In this document: piece after piece, positions 27,101 through 40,344 of the stretch
How positions within the stretch are numbered: the first letter of the stretch is position 1
How the letters are laid out: each line of letters begins with the position of its first letter
From: Enoplosus armatus
Lineage: Eukaryota; Chordata; Actinopteri; Centrarchiformes; Enoplosidae
Reading direction: 5' to 3'
NCBI RefSeq assembly: GCF_043641665.1
Contig: NC_092182.1
Span: forward strand, 16,445,456 to 16,509,455
Length of the DNA stretch: 64,000 nt
Made by a program: the position numbers and the translations under genes
Notes under the pieces: model-generated
What the model was told of the DNA's origin: nothing
The model's input: the letters and a program-made list of their open reading frames with translations, nothing else
Databases searched by the model: none

Positions 27101-30100
27101 GTTAGTTTGAACTGGTGACTGCTGTTTGTCTTTGTTTTGAACATGCTGTTGTGACCAGACTGTTCCCTTAGGCACCAGCAAAAATTAATTGAAAGATGGA
27201 CATTAAAAGTTATTAGTCAGTCAGTCAGCTGATATGAATGAAAAGTAATTGTAAGCGTAAGCATGAAGTTAAGCTGAGCTTCGTGTTTTGGGAGTGATGA
27301 ATTTGGTAGCAGGTGAAGTTTTGGTTTATCTTATATAGCTTCTAAAAACTCACTTATCAAGATGCTAACTGCCAGGCCTAATTCTGATTACTTAAACATT
27401 AAAGTCCTTTTCCAAGAAGTGTTTACTTTATTTTTTCTACCCACTATGTAAAGCCTTATTGCCTCCACTAGCAATATTTTGCTGTATTTTTGCAGTGTAG
27501 CCCATGTAGACTAGCTTTGTTAGCATAACATTTAAAAAATAAGGTCAAATTAGCCAGTCCTGAGGCTTTCTTGTACTTCATATTCCTAGTAATGAGAGAG
27601 GCATCTGTTTTAGCACTAAAGTGTGTGTTTTAAGTTGGTAAGTGGAGGATGTTTTTATCCTGGGATTGTATTCTGATGGCTAAAAGGGCAAAGGTGAAGA
27701 CTGTGGGGCAGGGATGCCCAAGAGGTGCTTCAGTACATAAGGAGTGGAATCGTAGTTATATGTATATGTGTAGTTATATGTTATATGTCGTAGTTATGTG
27801 TACAGCCCGTCATTCACACCAGTGACTCTGAACGCTTTGCATCAGTCTGAATTTAAGGAGGCATCCACACAGCGCTGCAGACTTAAGTAGAATTCACCAG
27901 AGACATTTATAAGAGCATTAAGTGTTTGGCAGTGGACCTCAGTGAGACACTGGCTCTGATGAGTTTGGTGTCAGCAACAAATCCTCAAACAAAACTAGCA
28001 GCTAATGTAATGTAATACGATAAACTAGTGACTCTGTACCCGCTTTAAGACGTATTACCAAGGGGCATGAGTACAAAGCAGGCATTGAGCCTGACATCGC
28101 TGTGGTGGCTGGCTGGTTGGTTCACACATGTGGACACACTGCAGAGACACACACAACCTTTCACAGCCTCCATGTAAACTCCTTCCTATGAGCCACAATG
28201 AGCCTTTTCTTATGAAGAGTTGTTTATCGTGAGCTCCAGTTGATTCAACGCGCTTGTGATCTAGCAACTTGAATTAAATTCAACTCCTCTCTGACATCCA
28301 CGCTCTGCACACATCTTAGGAAACTCTTGACACTGAGTATATTCCTCCCTTTGTGGTATAAATTGGTAGCAAAGCGAACGCACAGTCAAGCTTCTCAACT
28401 CGAGAGCATATCTGATTTACAGTGCGTGGGTTCAAACACAGTTCTGCTCATTAGCTTTTACACTGTCAACACATCACTGAACTTTATGTAAAAAGTGTGC
28501 TGCTCTTTCTTAGCCATAATGTATAGAGATAACCTTTAAGAAATATGCGGAGTCTATATTTCTAAGTGGAGACAGTTTTTGGAAACAAATGGCACTGTTT
28601 GAACTAAAAATAAATGCTTCTGTAGTTGTTAATATTTTCTGGTCACACGCAGGGAGTCAATCCAACTGAAGCTCTCGCTCTCTCATTGTAACACGGACGT
28701 ACTCGCAGTGTGCATTGTCACTCCCATCCGTGCACGGCGTGCCCTGCATGTTAAAGAGAAACACCCGGGAGAATAGGCTATATTTCATCACCACAGGAGC
28801 GTCTGTACTAACTACTGATGCAAATTTATACAGACTCGGAGCACGCCAGATTCTCCTTAGGATTGCTTTCTGCATCACAGTGCTGTAGCACAGGGAGTGA
28901 GAGAAGTGGGATGTCTGATGGAATAGGATAGTATTTACAGTCATGCTGGGCCACATAACAAGGCTTAAAACATTTTTCAGCTCAGGTACTTTATGTTAGC
29001 TGCAGTGAGGTGACAGTTTTGCAGATTTGCAGACTTTGAAAATTTATTTTCTATGAATGTAAGTTCTCTATAAGTTTTCAATTTGTGTGTTGACTGTTAT
29101 CTTGTCCCAGCCTCCCTCTCCTCCTCTCTCTGTCTCTGTGGTGTATTGTAAGATACTAGATTGTAACACTGGTGTTTTTGGGAAGCAGCTCAGCATGTGT
29201 CTGCAGAGGGCTGAACAGTGTAACTAAGGGGTTTATGGCGGGCAGAGAGAGGGAAAAAGAGGCCAGCAGTGCTGGGCACGGTGAGGCAGATATGCAGAGT
29301 CAGCACACACACTCAGGCAGAGGGTTCAATGACACAGAAAACACGGCGGGGACGTGGACGGCACACCAGAAGCTGCTCTCCAGGTGTAAGAATTAATTAA
29401 GAAAGATTTTCATCAGAGCAGCTTTGAGTGGGTTTTGTTTTTTTGTCCTGCACCTGATTAATATAAGAATGTGTGTGTTTTACTCTGGTTCACTCAAACT
29501 TTCACCACATTTACTTCATGTACACCACACATTCACACAATTATACAAAACACACACGCAATCATACAGACGCCAAGATGAGCAGGATTAGCTCCCCTGT
29601 GAAAACTGCTGTTGTTCATACCTTAAACTCTCTCCTGGCAGCTCAGCGTGTACACAGCAGATCGAGCAGTGACAAATTTAGCCGCTTTAAAGTGGTGGAG
29701 ATGAGTGACTGTTAAATCCGGGAGATGTGTTCGCTGAGCGCACTGTATTCAGCTTATGTGCATCCACTTAAAATTTTGCAATAACCTCACTTTCCTATGA
29801 GTGTGTCAGAGAGAGACAGAGAAAGAAAGAGGTTCAGAGTGCGAGAAATTACTACAATCCTTTGAAACAATGCTGCAACGTATGAAATGCCTTAGAAACA
29901 GCCGAGCACTTCGTCTTCAATAAATCCAGAAGATACAATAAAAGCATTGAGTTTGGTGGTGTGCTGCAGCAACAAATTGCCTTTTGTGGGACGGGGAGGG
30001 ATGCAGCAACTGTCAGGTCCAAAATTAGTTTTGCAAACACAAAGTGCATTATGTTGTGCGCCCTGTTCAGAAATATATAAGAAACAAATACACTATAGTG

Positions 30101-30364
30101 AGATTCAAAGTTCATTCTTCACCTTGGAAGCTGTAGTTGACAAAAACATCTCTATCGACTAGGCAAACTCCATCTGCTGAGGAAGATCATGCGATAAAGC
30201 TCCAGCACAGCTACTAAAGGGACCTTGTGGTTAAATTTGGTGCACATTCATGTTCCCCTCAAGATAGACGTTAATAACTACGATGATCCCTTATCTTTTC
30301 TTCTAGCACCACTAGAAGGTCACATCTTTTCTAATAAATAGTTTGGTTTGTGACAAAATATATT

Positions 30365-30540
30365 TCCATCAGCCTCAGCTCTTCTTTGTGTTTAGTGCTA
30401 ATTAGCAAATGTTAGCATGACAAATATTATAACTGCTAAACATCAGCCTGTTAGCATTGTCATTGTAAGCATGTTAGCATCCTGACGTTGGCATTTAGCT
30501 CAAGTACAGCCTCACAGAGCTGCTAGCTATGCTATGGCTG
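30365..30540 (-). repeat. 'gctaacatgct' dispersed repeat, copy 4 (inverted)
   Basis: Contains 'gtgctaattagcaaatg', 'gcatgttagcatcctg', 'gcatttagctcaagtac' and 'cctcacagagctgctagc', the reverse complement of the copies at 4170, 11475 and 22368. Confidence 0.7.
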
Positions 30541-30631
30541 TAGAACAATGGTTTCTTGAGCTCTCCTGTCACACATTTCACATTTGTTATCTGTTTTTAT
30601 GCAGTGTGTATCAATGCAAAATAATAAAACT

Positions 30632-30735
30632 GGGGCATCTCCATGACCTAGCGGTCTATGACGTGTACCATGAAACCTCAACATCCCTGGTTTGATTCCA
30701 GCTAGAGGCCTCCGTTGCTGTTGTTGTCTCATACT
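30632..30735 (+). mobile_element. tRNA-derived SINE-like segment
   Basis: Contains a B-box-like 'ggtttgattcc' near 30690 preceded by 'acctagcggtctatgac', which resembles a degenerate A box, and by 'ccatgaaacctcaacatccc'. This matches the head of a tRNA-derived SINE that I recognise from teleosts. It does not fold as an intact tRNA: the acceptor and D arms do not pair cleanly. Confidence 0.45.
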
Positions 30736-32879
30736 ACTCTAGCAAAGTATCTGTTTTGCCACGTTGTAAGTAACTTCTAAGGAGTTCATAAAGCTCAGTA
30801 TCTCCAGTCAGTGAGGAGGAGAAGATGTTGATGTCGAGAGCAGACACGTTGATTCTGAGAGAAAAACACTGAACTAATGCAGTTATCGGTTTATTGACCA
30901 CCCTGAGGTAAAGTGTGCTAATGAAGATACATGTGATCCCCTGCCATGAAGAACTAGAGGGGCGTATGCAATGAAATGCATGTAGCTATACAAAACAACT
31001 CAATAAGATTACCACACTGCTATACGTTAAACACAGCTTGTACATTTATTGCACCAACCAATAATTTACCTTAAACTGAAATCAGATATTTGCAGCAGTT
31101 TATGTAGAATGGCACGATTGGTCTGACTGGCCCGAGGCTGTCGCTGTGAGTCGGGATGTACTGACTGACAGACACACGAGGTCCGCCACTCTCAGCTCTA
31201 CTGGGGTTCTTAAATCCAATATGGGGATTAGAAGAGAGAGGGAGATCTAAATAAGGCCTGTATCCACTCTGACGGAGTGATTTTCGGTGCTGCTGGGGAT
31301 AACCAGGGACGAGGATCAATAATGTAAGTGAGAATATATAAAGAAGAGTGAGGGACATATTAGGCCAATTCAACAGTGGCCACAGATATTATTCGCACAT
31401 TTAATATATCTGATTGGGTTTTGTTTTATCAAGAGAAGGAGGAGGAAAGTTTATTATATCCGGCACAAACTCTGTTATCTCTTATGGGATTAGTTTCAGT
31501 ACACACCTGCACTGAAAATGACTCAATTAAAGGAGCACTCTAAAGAGCCTTTCTCTATCTGAATTATATTACTATTAGGTTCGATGGCCGGCAGCCCGGG
31601 AGTCTAATAGGGATGAGAGCGTTGGCCATAAGCCAGCACCTTAACCTCCCTGAGCAGAGACATGAGGACGGCTCAACACATGAGGGAGAATGAAGATATT
31701 CAGAGTTATAGGCCTCTGTGGACCTCCCGGACCACACTGCGGACAACCTTACACTGCGCCGATCCTCACATCACTTTGGTCCAGTGGAGCAGAAAGGTGA
31801 CTGAAACCGCTGCACCGTCAGGGCACGGCCATTTGGGCAAGAAGGAGCAGAGCCTTAGCTTGCAGGGATTTCTGCAAGCGCAGTGATAGTGCACATGGGG
31901 CTGCTTTTCATGTAGCTGTGAACCCTTATGAACTTTTTGTTGCCGCCAGCAGTTTAAGGGCAAGAAGTAGGACAAAATGTTGGTAGAATTAAAAGTAAAG
32001 ATAAAGGGGAGGGAATTCAACCGGCGATGAGGAGGCAACACAAAGAAAAGTCAAGATGTAGTGAATAATGCATGTAGTTCTCAGAAACAGCGGTTTCACT
32101 TGCCATTTGCTCGGGGCAAAATTATAGTTGTAGCAAAGATGCATGAATGAAAGAAATGCTGTTAGGACAAGATGACACTCTTGCCACTGTTTTGCTTAAT
32201 ATATGTTGTCCATGTAAGTATTAGACTAAACACTTCCTCCGTCTATTGCTCTGCACTGAGGGAGGAGGACGTTTTATCTCTGAAAGGCTGAAAATTATGA
32301 AACACAGCTATAATTTTAAGATGCTGCTACAGCTCTTGTTCTTCTCATCATAATTTCATTTTCTCACCAAAATAAAACAAAACAAGAGTGTCAGTCACTC
32401 AGCATTAAACCAAATTTCAGCTCAATACATCAAAACACAACAGCAGCCTAACTGGAACTGTGATTTGCATATCTGTTAGATTTGCCCCTCTTGCTTGTGC
32501 ATCCACTCTGACAACTAACCGGCTCATTGTGGAACAATCAAACAGAATTAGCATGAGGCAGATAGTGCATACACATCGCACCGACACTTTCATGGGGCCT
32601 TTCATGACAAGACAAACAGACACAGTGTGCTGAAGGAAAACAGATACGGCATTTTTAGAAATTAGTCACGTCCGTTAAGAGGAATAGCAAAATCTTTGAA
32701 ACTTTGAAATTTGTTGATGTATTTCTAAGTTTCACTTGCTTCAGTAAATACCATACACCAGTGGTAACCTGGGGGTCTCAAGATAAATCTGAGGGGGTCA
32801 TGAGAGGATTAATGAGATTATGGAAAAATCATATTTCTGTTATATAAATTATCTTTTTTTATCTCTTGGAGGATGTTGG

Positions 32880-33115
32880 TGGTGGTGCTGTTAAACTGCA
32901 TTCTGTTATTCAGCCTAGGACTAAATAATAGAAACACTTGTCCATATAGTGCAATACAGTTAAATAGTTGAATCAACACCTCTCTAAAACTGTTTCAACA
33001 AGAACTGAAGATTACATCCTTCATGAACGTAGGATTTATTGCAGGACTGTTGCATCAGGCCGCATTTGTTTTAGCGAGGTGTACCTAATAAAGTGGCAAC
33101 TGAGTCTATATTGTA
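32880..33115 (+). mobile_element. Half-copy of palindromic MITE
   Basis: Carries 'cacctctctaaaactgtt', 'ccttcatgaacgtagg', 'ttattgcaggactgttgc' and 'gtgtacctaataaagtgg', matching the right arm of the complete element at 55.9-56.3 kb. The left arm is missing or too degraded to see. Confidence 0.6.
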
Positions 33116-35050
33116 TTTTACAGTTGCAGTATCTCTTTACACTGTTCATAATCTGACTATACCCCTATCCCTGTGTGTTTGGATATCAGATTTTTGAAAC
33201 ATTCACACTTTTATTTTGAAGGCTGGACCGGTTCAGCTGTCAGCCATGATGCGATACTCTTCAGCACTGCCGCACCCTTCTCTTGTTTTATCCCCCTTTT
33301 ATACGGTGATGCCCTCCAGACAAACTGACCCAGTCACATATACAAAACAGTATATGTGAAAAAATCTGCAGACATTTGATAACTTAAAGCTTGCGTTATA
33401 CGTGACGTTACATGACACTAGAGAGACACTGCAGATCAACAGCACTACTCATTTAGTAAAGATGCTTCCCGCGCTCTGCCTGTCTGAAGCAGAATATTCA
33501 TTGGGGCCCTGCAACCCTTTAACAGTAATGCGGTCTAATCAACACAGTATTAAGCCCACAGATACATTCAAACAAAGTGCATTATTTATAAAAGGGTGCT
33601 CTTGTGCAAAGTGGGGGCGAAGAACATCAGCAAAGACAACAACAATCCGCCAGATTTTCATGTTTATCCTCTCAAATAATTCCACATATCAAGCATTCGA
33701 AATAAATCCCAACAGATGAAACCCTGCAACACAGCTTATTGAGAAACATGTGGAAAGAAGCAGAAATTTTCCAGCTCTGGAAAATGACTGATGTGTTTCC
33801 ATTATTAGTTACAACTGAAACTCCACTCAGACACTTCTCTCTCCAGGTGGTAATGAAGGAAAACACAAGAACGTGGTGACAAAGTCAATGTATGGGATGC
33901 AACTCTAAAGGCAGTTTTATTTTGGTATCTGCCCTGGGCTCTCCTCATTACCCATCATAACACTGTGAGAAGAATCACTTTGCATTTATGGCCGAGTGGA
34001 GGCATCAAAGGCACTGACTAACGGGCCAGATGAGGGAGGATGCAGCGGACACTTTCATTCTGGAGGCAAGTCAATCTCCTCCCTTTTTTTTTTGTTCTCC
34101 CGGGGGAAATATGTATTCTGACCATGTGCATTACATAATAAGATATCACTGAAGTATGCTTCATCTGCAATGCTCCATGGTTGTCTTCAATATTTCTGCG
34201 TCCCTGAAAATCCTGATAAATTCAGTTTTCAATAATTTAGCTATCAGTCTGAGCTCTGAAAGCATCTCTGATCGTGTCTCAGCCTGTCAGACTCAACCTC
34301 AATAATACTGTGCACCTGCATAATGAATATATTTCAGCTAGAACCTGTGTTATTGCTTCTACACCTGGCAGTAAAAGAATAATCTAGCTCTGCTACTTCA
34401 GAAGTCAAATTACTGAAATCATGCAGAAATGTTCTTCACTAACAACCCTTTATGACTGTTCTGTAACAAAACAACAACTCATCCACAATTCAGCGTATTT
34501 CTGATTTATCTTCCGGCATTCAGCTCCTCATAAAGTGCCTCCAACACAGCTGAGCCACAGCCCCAAGTTCAACCTGAATATTGTCAGAAAAAGAGGTGCT
34601 TTTGTAGCTCCTCCTCAAAATACAAAACAGCACAAGTCCTCAGCAACTTGCAGCACAAACAGAAACATCAACTATGATCACAATCACATTATCCATCTAT
34701 TTACGAGCACAAACCTTGAAATGATTATTTCTTCTTGCCCTTTACATAAGCACGCACGTCTCTGACACCCTTCCCAAAAATAACCCAGTTTTTCTTTTCC
34801 CCCCTAAAACTGTCTATGTTTTGTCACAGCAGCAGCCCAGGAAGATTTTAGCTACGATACCGTAATCGCTTTGTACTTTAAAAAGAGGTTAGTTGCGCCT
34901 CTTAGCATCAGCTAAATTAAAACCGCAATAAGATTGAGGACAGGATCGGGGGGGAAATGCTGAGGGTGGAGATCAGTTACGCTGACATGCGGGACATGCA
35001 GCCGGCTAATGATTTGTCAGGAGGCAGGAGGAGTAATTGTGGCTACTCAC

Positions 35051-35146
35051 TGGCTTGCATGAGCTGTCCCTGGCGTCCAAACACCTGGGAGAAGGTGGCA
35101 TGGCTGCAGGTGAGTGTGTCCTCCATGGCTGTCCCACTGGCACACG
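35051..35146 (-). CDS. kazn: Kazrin, upstream exon with candidate start codon
   Basis: 96-nt exon with acceptor 'tttctcctcag' before 35146 and donor GTGAGTAG after 35051. Read in the frame that joins the exon at 16905 it gives CASGTAMEDTLTCSHATF followed by SQVFGRQGQLMQA. The last base (A) plus CG from the next exon restores a Thr codon, so the two exons are in phase across 18 kb. The first ATG is at 35126-35124, in a fair context (GCCATGG). It may be the initiator, with the first 20 nt as 5' UTR, or an upstream exon may be coding, as the frame is open to the acceptor. Identity as kazn rests on order and orientation relative to prdm2, so it is an inference. Confidence 0.6.
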
Positions 35147-35339
35147 CTGAGGAGAAAGAGAGAGGAGGGAGATGAGGGAAGGTCAGCCACACTGCGTCAC
35201 ATCAAGATGGAAAAAGAGGAGAGAGGAAAAGAGAGAAAAAAGAAGATGGAGAAGAGGTGGGGGGGGCTTGCCTTTGGTTGAAGAAGCTGGTGCGTGATCT
35301 CTGGTGATGACTGCTCTCCTCTGGACCCGTCCCGCTGCT

Positions 35340-35480
35340 TGTGCTGCTGCTGCTTCTGCTGCTTCTGCTGCTGAGGAGTGAAATACAGCCCCTCGCTGCT
35401 CACACCAATATGAGCAGAACTGCTCCCCGCACAGATAATGGGAGGGGGGTGTGCCTGCCTGCCTGCCTGCCTGCCTGCCC
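35340..35480 (-). repeat. CTG/CTT-rich and (TGCC)n simple repeats
   Basis: A 'ctgctgctgcttctgctg' tract near 35346 and about seven TGCC units at 35451-35480, both just upstream of the first recognised kazn exon. They produce Gln- and Arg-Gln-Ala-Gly-rich shadow frames and are not evidence of a protein. Confidence 0.75.
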
Positions 35481-35830
35481 GCTTGTCAGCATGTAAGTGT
35501 GTGCGCGCGAGAGAAAGTTCTCTGAATGTGTGCCTGCGAGAGCGTTTTGGTGTGCATGTGTGAGGGAGAGTAATACAGGGTGGTAGAGCAGGTAGCAGAG
35601 CTGTAGGCACAGTTTCCCTGCCAGCACTCTGATCTTGTGCTTCGTCTGTACAGGCTGACAGTCCTCTGCGGCTCCAGACAGGCTGGTGTTGAAGGGAAGA
35701 GCAAAGAAGAGGGGAGGCGAGGGGTGAGTGCGGCTTCTTCGGCAGGTAAAAGTCAATCCTCCCTCCTCCCCCCCCACTCTCAGTGCGAGTAGACAGCAGC
35801 GTCAGTCCTCTGGGCTCAGGACGGGACTGT
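35390..35830 (-). promoter_or_regulatory. kazn: Possible kazn first exon / promoter zone
   Basis: This interval has more CpG and GC than its flanks. On the minus strand it offers a donor (TTGGT|GTGAGC near 35395) in front of the coding-frame exon at 35146. In the joined frame there is a stop near 35490 and then no ATG before the one at 35126, which fits a 5' UTR exon. No TATA box is evident. The evidence is weak; transcript ends would be needed. Confidence 0.25.
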
Positions 35831-37374
35831 TGTTTTCTGATCTGTGTGACAATGCCCCCTTTTCTCTCCTCCCCCTCCCTCCTCCCCTCTCTACAGCCCT
35901 CATTTGCTGTGCCTCAGCAGTAACATCTCTCTCTCTCCTGCTCTCCTGTTCTCCCTCACATCTCTTACGCTCTCCACCCCACCCCATGCAAATCCCCTCG
36001 ATCCATCTTAAAGCTCGGGCCGCTGCTGGGAAACAGATTCCAGCAAACTCGAGTGCTTCATCTTCCCCCAATGCTGAGGGAAAAAAGGATGAGAAAGTGG
36101 AAGGGTTGTGAAAAAAAAAGTGAAAAGTAGGGCTGGTGCAGCTGGTGGTTTCCAGAGGCTTCATCTTGAAAAGGAATTGTAGAAAACTGCTGAGTATAAA
36201 ATAAAAATTAGCTCATACTCAACTGAAAAATAACTCTTATAAACTCAACCTCGCTATGTAGTGCAACAGCTCTGGTGAAGCAGTGCACAGTGAAAAATTA
36301 GATCTACCAGTGTGAAAGTGTGAAAACCCCCTCCACACACACTGCAGCAAGGTACATAAAGGTATTGTGATAAAAAATTAACAGTGCCAGGAGATCAAAT
36401 GAGCACATGTTACGAGATCTTAAAATACCCTATTAGGCCTTGGAGGCATAGTTAGCTTATATTATACCCATTGTGCAGCTGTTGGCATGGAGACACAGTT
36501 ATTCCATCAGATTATCACGCTCAGGCCATCTCTGCAGCGGGTAACCTCTCTTCAGCCTGTAAACCTGTGTTAAACAGCCGATTTCCTCCTGAGCAAAAAA
36601 AAAGACTTTGCCAGGAAGCCCATTGTCATGGAGCCATCTCTCACACCACTGCTCTGCTCTGCGAGCACACCGGGGACCTGACCGCAGCACTCACATCCTC
36701 GCATCACATCCTCCTGTTTTGAAAGGAAATGGCAGGACGCTCAATGGGCCACAGTGGGAGCTGGCAGGAAGGCTCGGCGAGAGGGACTGACTTTAGCAGG
36801 TGACTCTGCAGGTGAAATCATAAAACACGAACACCGTGCCCGGCATTGGAAGCATAAAAGCAAATAACTGTGACATTGAGTGTGTTTGCTTAAGAGCAGG
36901 TTAAGTAGCTATTCAATCGAAATCACACAGTCAGAAGCTGTAACAAAACAGCATGTGGTTGCATACATACGGGACTAAAATCTGCCAAACACTAAGGTCA
37001 AACTGAACACTGGCATTTCACAAACAATGAGAAGACTCGAGGCGCGACTTCACTTTCAAGTCTGAGACTAATGCCCAGCAGAATAAATCTCCTCTCCATC
37101 TTCATCAGCTTTAATGCTATTCTCTTTGAACAGGAAGTAGGGGCAGAGGGAGCTTTTTTAGAAGGCTGTATATTGTCATGTAGGAGCAGCTGTCATTCCC
37201 TCCAAACATGTCTCCCGTCACTGGCGGCTATCTCGCTCTACAAGACAAATAATCATATCGTTAAAAACCAGCAATCCAGTCTGATCCGGATTCATTATAT
37301 TCAACCAGATCTTTTGTTGGTGAGAAAAGGAAAACACTTGCTCACATATTGAAGCTAGAACAATACTGTTTTAC

Positions 37375-37860
37375 ACTAGAGCTGAAACGATTAGTCGATT
37401 AATCGATTAGTTGAGAGGCAGAAAATTCAGTGGCATCACTTTTGATGAATCAGGATTTCCAACAAAAATGCCCAAAAATGCTCGATCCAGCTTCTCATTA
37501 AGATATTATCGTATCTTTGAGATTTGCTCTTTTGGTTTCACTATTACACTATTACAGGTGTACTTTCAGACCCGGTGACATCACTGTTGGGTGTGGCTAC
37601 AGGTTAAACAGAGCACACTTCTGACCAAACCTATCAGGGATACTGGCTGTGGTCAGAGGTGAACCTGGAAACCTTCAACCAGAGTTTGCAGCAAAAACAC
37701 TGCTTTTAAGTTCCTCTTCAAGAAATAGAAGAATTTTCTCAACTCTTACTTTCCAGTTTTATCATCCAGTTTATCGGAAAATGTTTAAATCATCAAATTT
37801 GGAGATACATGGTTTTCACTAAAAAGCAATATCTTCAACTAAAAAAGTAAAAAAATGAAA
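37375..37860 (+). repeat. 'cgttagttgcagcc' family repeat, copy 2, with adjoining repeat
   Basis: Starts with 'gagctgaaacgattagtc' and 'gattaatcgattagttg', typical of the same family as 4735. It continues with 'tttggagatacatggtt' near 37799, another phrase common in fish repeats. The two may be one composite insertion. Non-coding. Confidence 0.55.
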
Positions 37861-38215
37861 ATACAGTTACATTGCTACTGAAGTTACGCAGTGAAATATT
37901 TTGTGATATTTGATTCTGTTGGCACACACCAGCACTAAATTGAGTCTTTTTTTCACAAACAGATGCTCATCCTGAACCTTCTGCATGTGGTAATTGAGTG
38001 CCAATCCCCTGAAGCAGCCTCGGTGATCTCCTACGTCTTAAATCTGCCTCTCTGGTGTGTCGTAGTTTATTTTGTGAAGCCAGGCACAGAGCTGCATGGA
38101 ATTGCATTTTTATGAATAGGGCTGAAGCACCATACACAGCAATCAAGAGAGAGTGCAGTGATATTTCACACTGACAGCACGAGTATGGTGCAGCCCTCTT
38201 CCAAGCACCCAACCC

Positions 38216-38218
<3 letters not shown>

Positions 38219-38257
<39 letters not shown>
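38219..38257. repeat. (CA)n microsatellite
   Basis: About 19 CA units in intergenic DNA. Confidence 0.95.
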
Positions 38258-38258
<1 letters not shown>

Positions 38259-40169
38259 CTGAACAACCATAAACTACATACAGCCATAAACTACACCGTC
38301 ATGGCACTAGGGCAAATAAACACGTCTCCCTATCCCACTTAATAAAGAAAAATCCGGCCTGTGGATCAAATCCAACATACAGATTGCATTCAATTCATAA
38401 CCCCATCCATCAGCACGATAACCCCACGTGTTACGTGAAGATCCAGGAAAGAAGACACCCCAGTTCTTTGAGCTTGTTTCCTATGCTAGAGGCACCTTTC
38501 TGTTACACACCGTCTGCCCGGCGGGCTTGATAGCTCATTAATGTACCTGAGTGTGATGGATGGGGTCTGGACCAAAATAATCTCAGCAGATGCTCGTAGG
38601 ACAGATGAGACCTTGAAAGGTATTCGTGTCGAAATAAACTCACCATCAGTGATTCTGAAATGCTTCCAAAGGTTAATAAACCACTTTTGTCGCTCTTATA
38701 CTGGGTGAAGTTCCAGAAACAGTTAAATGATTTTGTAAAGGAAAAGGATTATTATTAAACCTGCTACGGTGAATTCCTTGAATATGATTGAGTACTGAAT
38801 TCAGAATGTTTCTCCAATGTTTATTTGGAAGGATTTATTTCAAAAAAATACTATATTTCTAAAAGTTGGAAGAAGTTTATTGTAGCTGAGTTGGTAAGAA
38901 GTGTGTACTTATTCAATATATTTTCTTCTAATACTTAACCTGAGAGATTGTTCATGTTCCAGTTTTCCACATAATAATGTCAGAACTTTGTATGTGTGAA
39001 TATGTTGTACTCCTTTTTTTAATTACTAAATAGGTATTTCTGTTGTTCGGCCTGGTGATAAATGAGATATGTTTTTTGATATGTGGCTTTATAGGTTTGA
39101 TTTTATGCTTTTGATGTTGCGGTTTGTTTTCTGTATGCTTTTTTTATGTGGTTCTTGTTTTGTTGTGCTTTATAAATGTGCTGCTGTCAGAGTATCACAA
39201 AAATGTAGCACACTGAATTATTAGGAATAATTCATGACTACGTGCACAATACAGAACAAGTTAGTTTCTTCATTGCCTTTGTGACTTTAGTCCTGCTGTG
39301 ATTTATGGCTGTAATATTTCACAGTGCCCTTATGGAACAGCGACCAATATGAAACTAAAGATAAAGACACATTAGCTACAATATGGTGCTTACCAAACAA
39401 ACACAAAGATGGGAGACAGCCAGGCTCATATGACTTCATTTACAGAAAACTACATTTTACAAGATTAAGTTGTTCAAACTTGTGTATAATTGATTCGATA
39501 ATTAATTCAATAAGTACCTGCCCCTTTGAATGTGATATCCTTATAAAGCTCTGTAAGCAAATATCAAATAGTAACAAACTACTCTTGCACAATTTGCCCT
39601 TTTCCATGTTGAGAAACACAAAGTGCAGCTACACAGCAGAGGTAAGAATTTAAGGTACTGTATGACTCACATATCAACCTCCCTGACAAGTGCACTGCTC
39701 CCAAAATAGATTCAGATCTCACAGCAACTAGCAAGATGACGATGGCCATGGCCCCCCTGGTAGCCGCTCGCTGACCTGCAGATTAAAGGCAGCAACTTCA
39801 AAATCTAATTTATGTGAAGTACTACCTTCTATGAAATTCAAATAAAATGGAAACTAAAATTCACTTTTTATAATCTGGCAGGTCCCTGACAGGTTGTAAG
39901 TGGAGAAGGCAATCAGCAAATGTAATGTGGAAAACTTTATTACAGCCGCAATGGCAGGGACATCTATTATATATATATATATACAAGGGTCTCAGTGAAT
40001 ACAATAGCCTGCAGGGAGTCAGACCCACTTATGAGTGCAGTTAATCACGTTCTGGTTCCACATTCACAAAGTAATTCTTAATGTTTACATAACCAGTAAA
40101 CTATAATAATGTAGAAATACATTGCATATTAAATCATGAACTTGAAAACTAATTTTCTCTTAAGGATAG

Positions 40170-40245
40170 CAATTTAATGGGTGGAAATGGACTTCTTGCG
40201 TTGACCTGGATCAATGTTGGAAAACCATTTCCACCCATTCAATTT
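40170..40245. repeat. Hairpin-forming inverted repeat
   Basis: The arms 40170-40190 and 40225-40245 share a perfect 14-bp complementary core ('atgggtggaaatgg' against 'ccatttccacccat') and extend to about 21 bp with few mismatches, around a 34-nt loop. It lies just beyond the likely prdm2 3' end. The loop is longer than in a typical pre-miRNA. Confidence 0.75.
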
Positions 40246-40344
40246 CTCTCCCATCTGTTTACACCCACGTCGCAGAGCTGGGCATAACTGGGAACCCCAT
40301 ATGTAAAAACAATAAAAGCTTTACACAAATTGAAAAACTCTTTT

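Larger units (their letters stand above)
16906..35050 (-). other. kazn: kazn intron, about 18.1 kb
   Basis: Bounded by the donor at 35050 (GTGAGT) and the acceptor at 16906. The two flanking exons fit together in phase, A plus CG restoring one codon. Inside I see simple repeats, copies of dispersed repeats, a decayed transposon (23.5-24.2 kb) and a SINE-like segment (30.6 kb), but no further convincing exon. Open frames of 60-137 codons occur on both strands without motifs or splice context. Confidence 0.6.
35831..40344. other. Intergenic DNA between kazn and prdm2
   Basis: No exon recognised on either strand. The interval holds a polypurine/polypyrimidine stretch near 35.86-35.95 kb, a dispersed repeat at 37.4 kb, a CA microsatellite at 38.2 kb, a TA tract at 39.97 kb and a hairpin at 40.17 kb. 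If kazn has further upstream promoters, as human KAZN does, part of this could be intron. Confidence 0.55.

Noticed and set aside
30632..30735. Possible functional tRNA gene
   Set aside because: A B-box-like motif is present, but the acceptor, D and anticodon arms do not pair as in a tRNA; a SINE head fits better.
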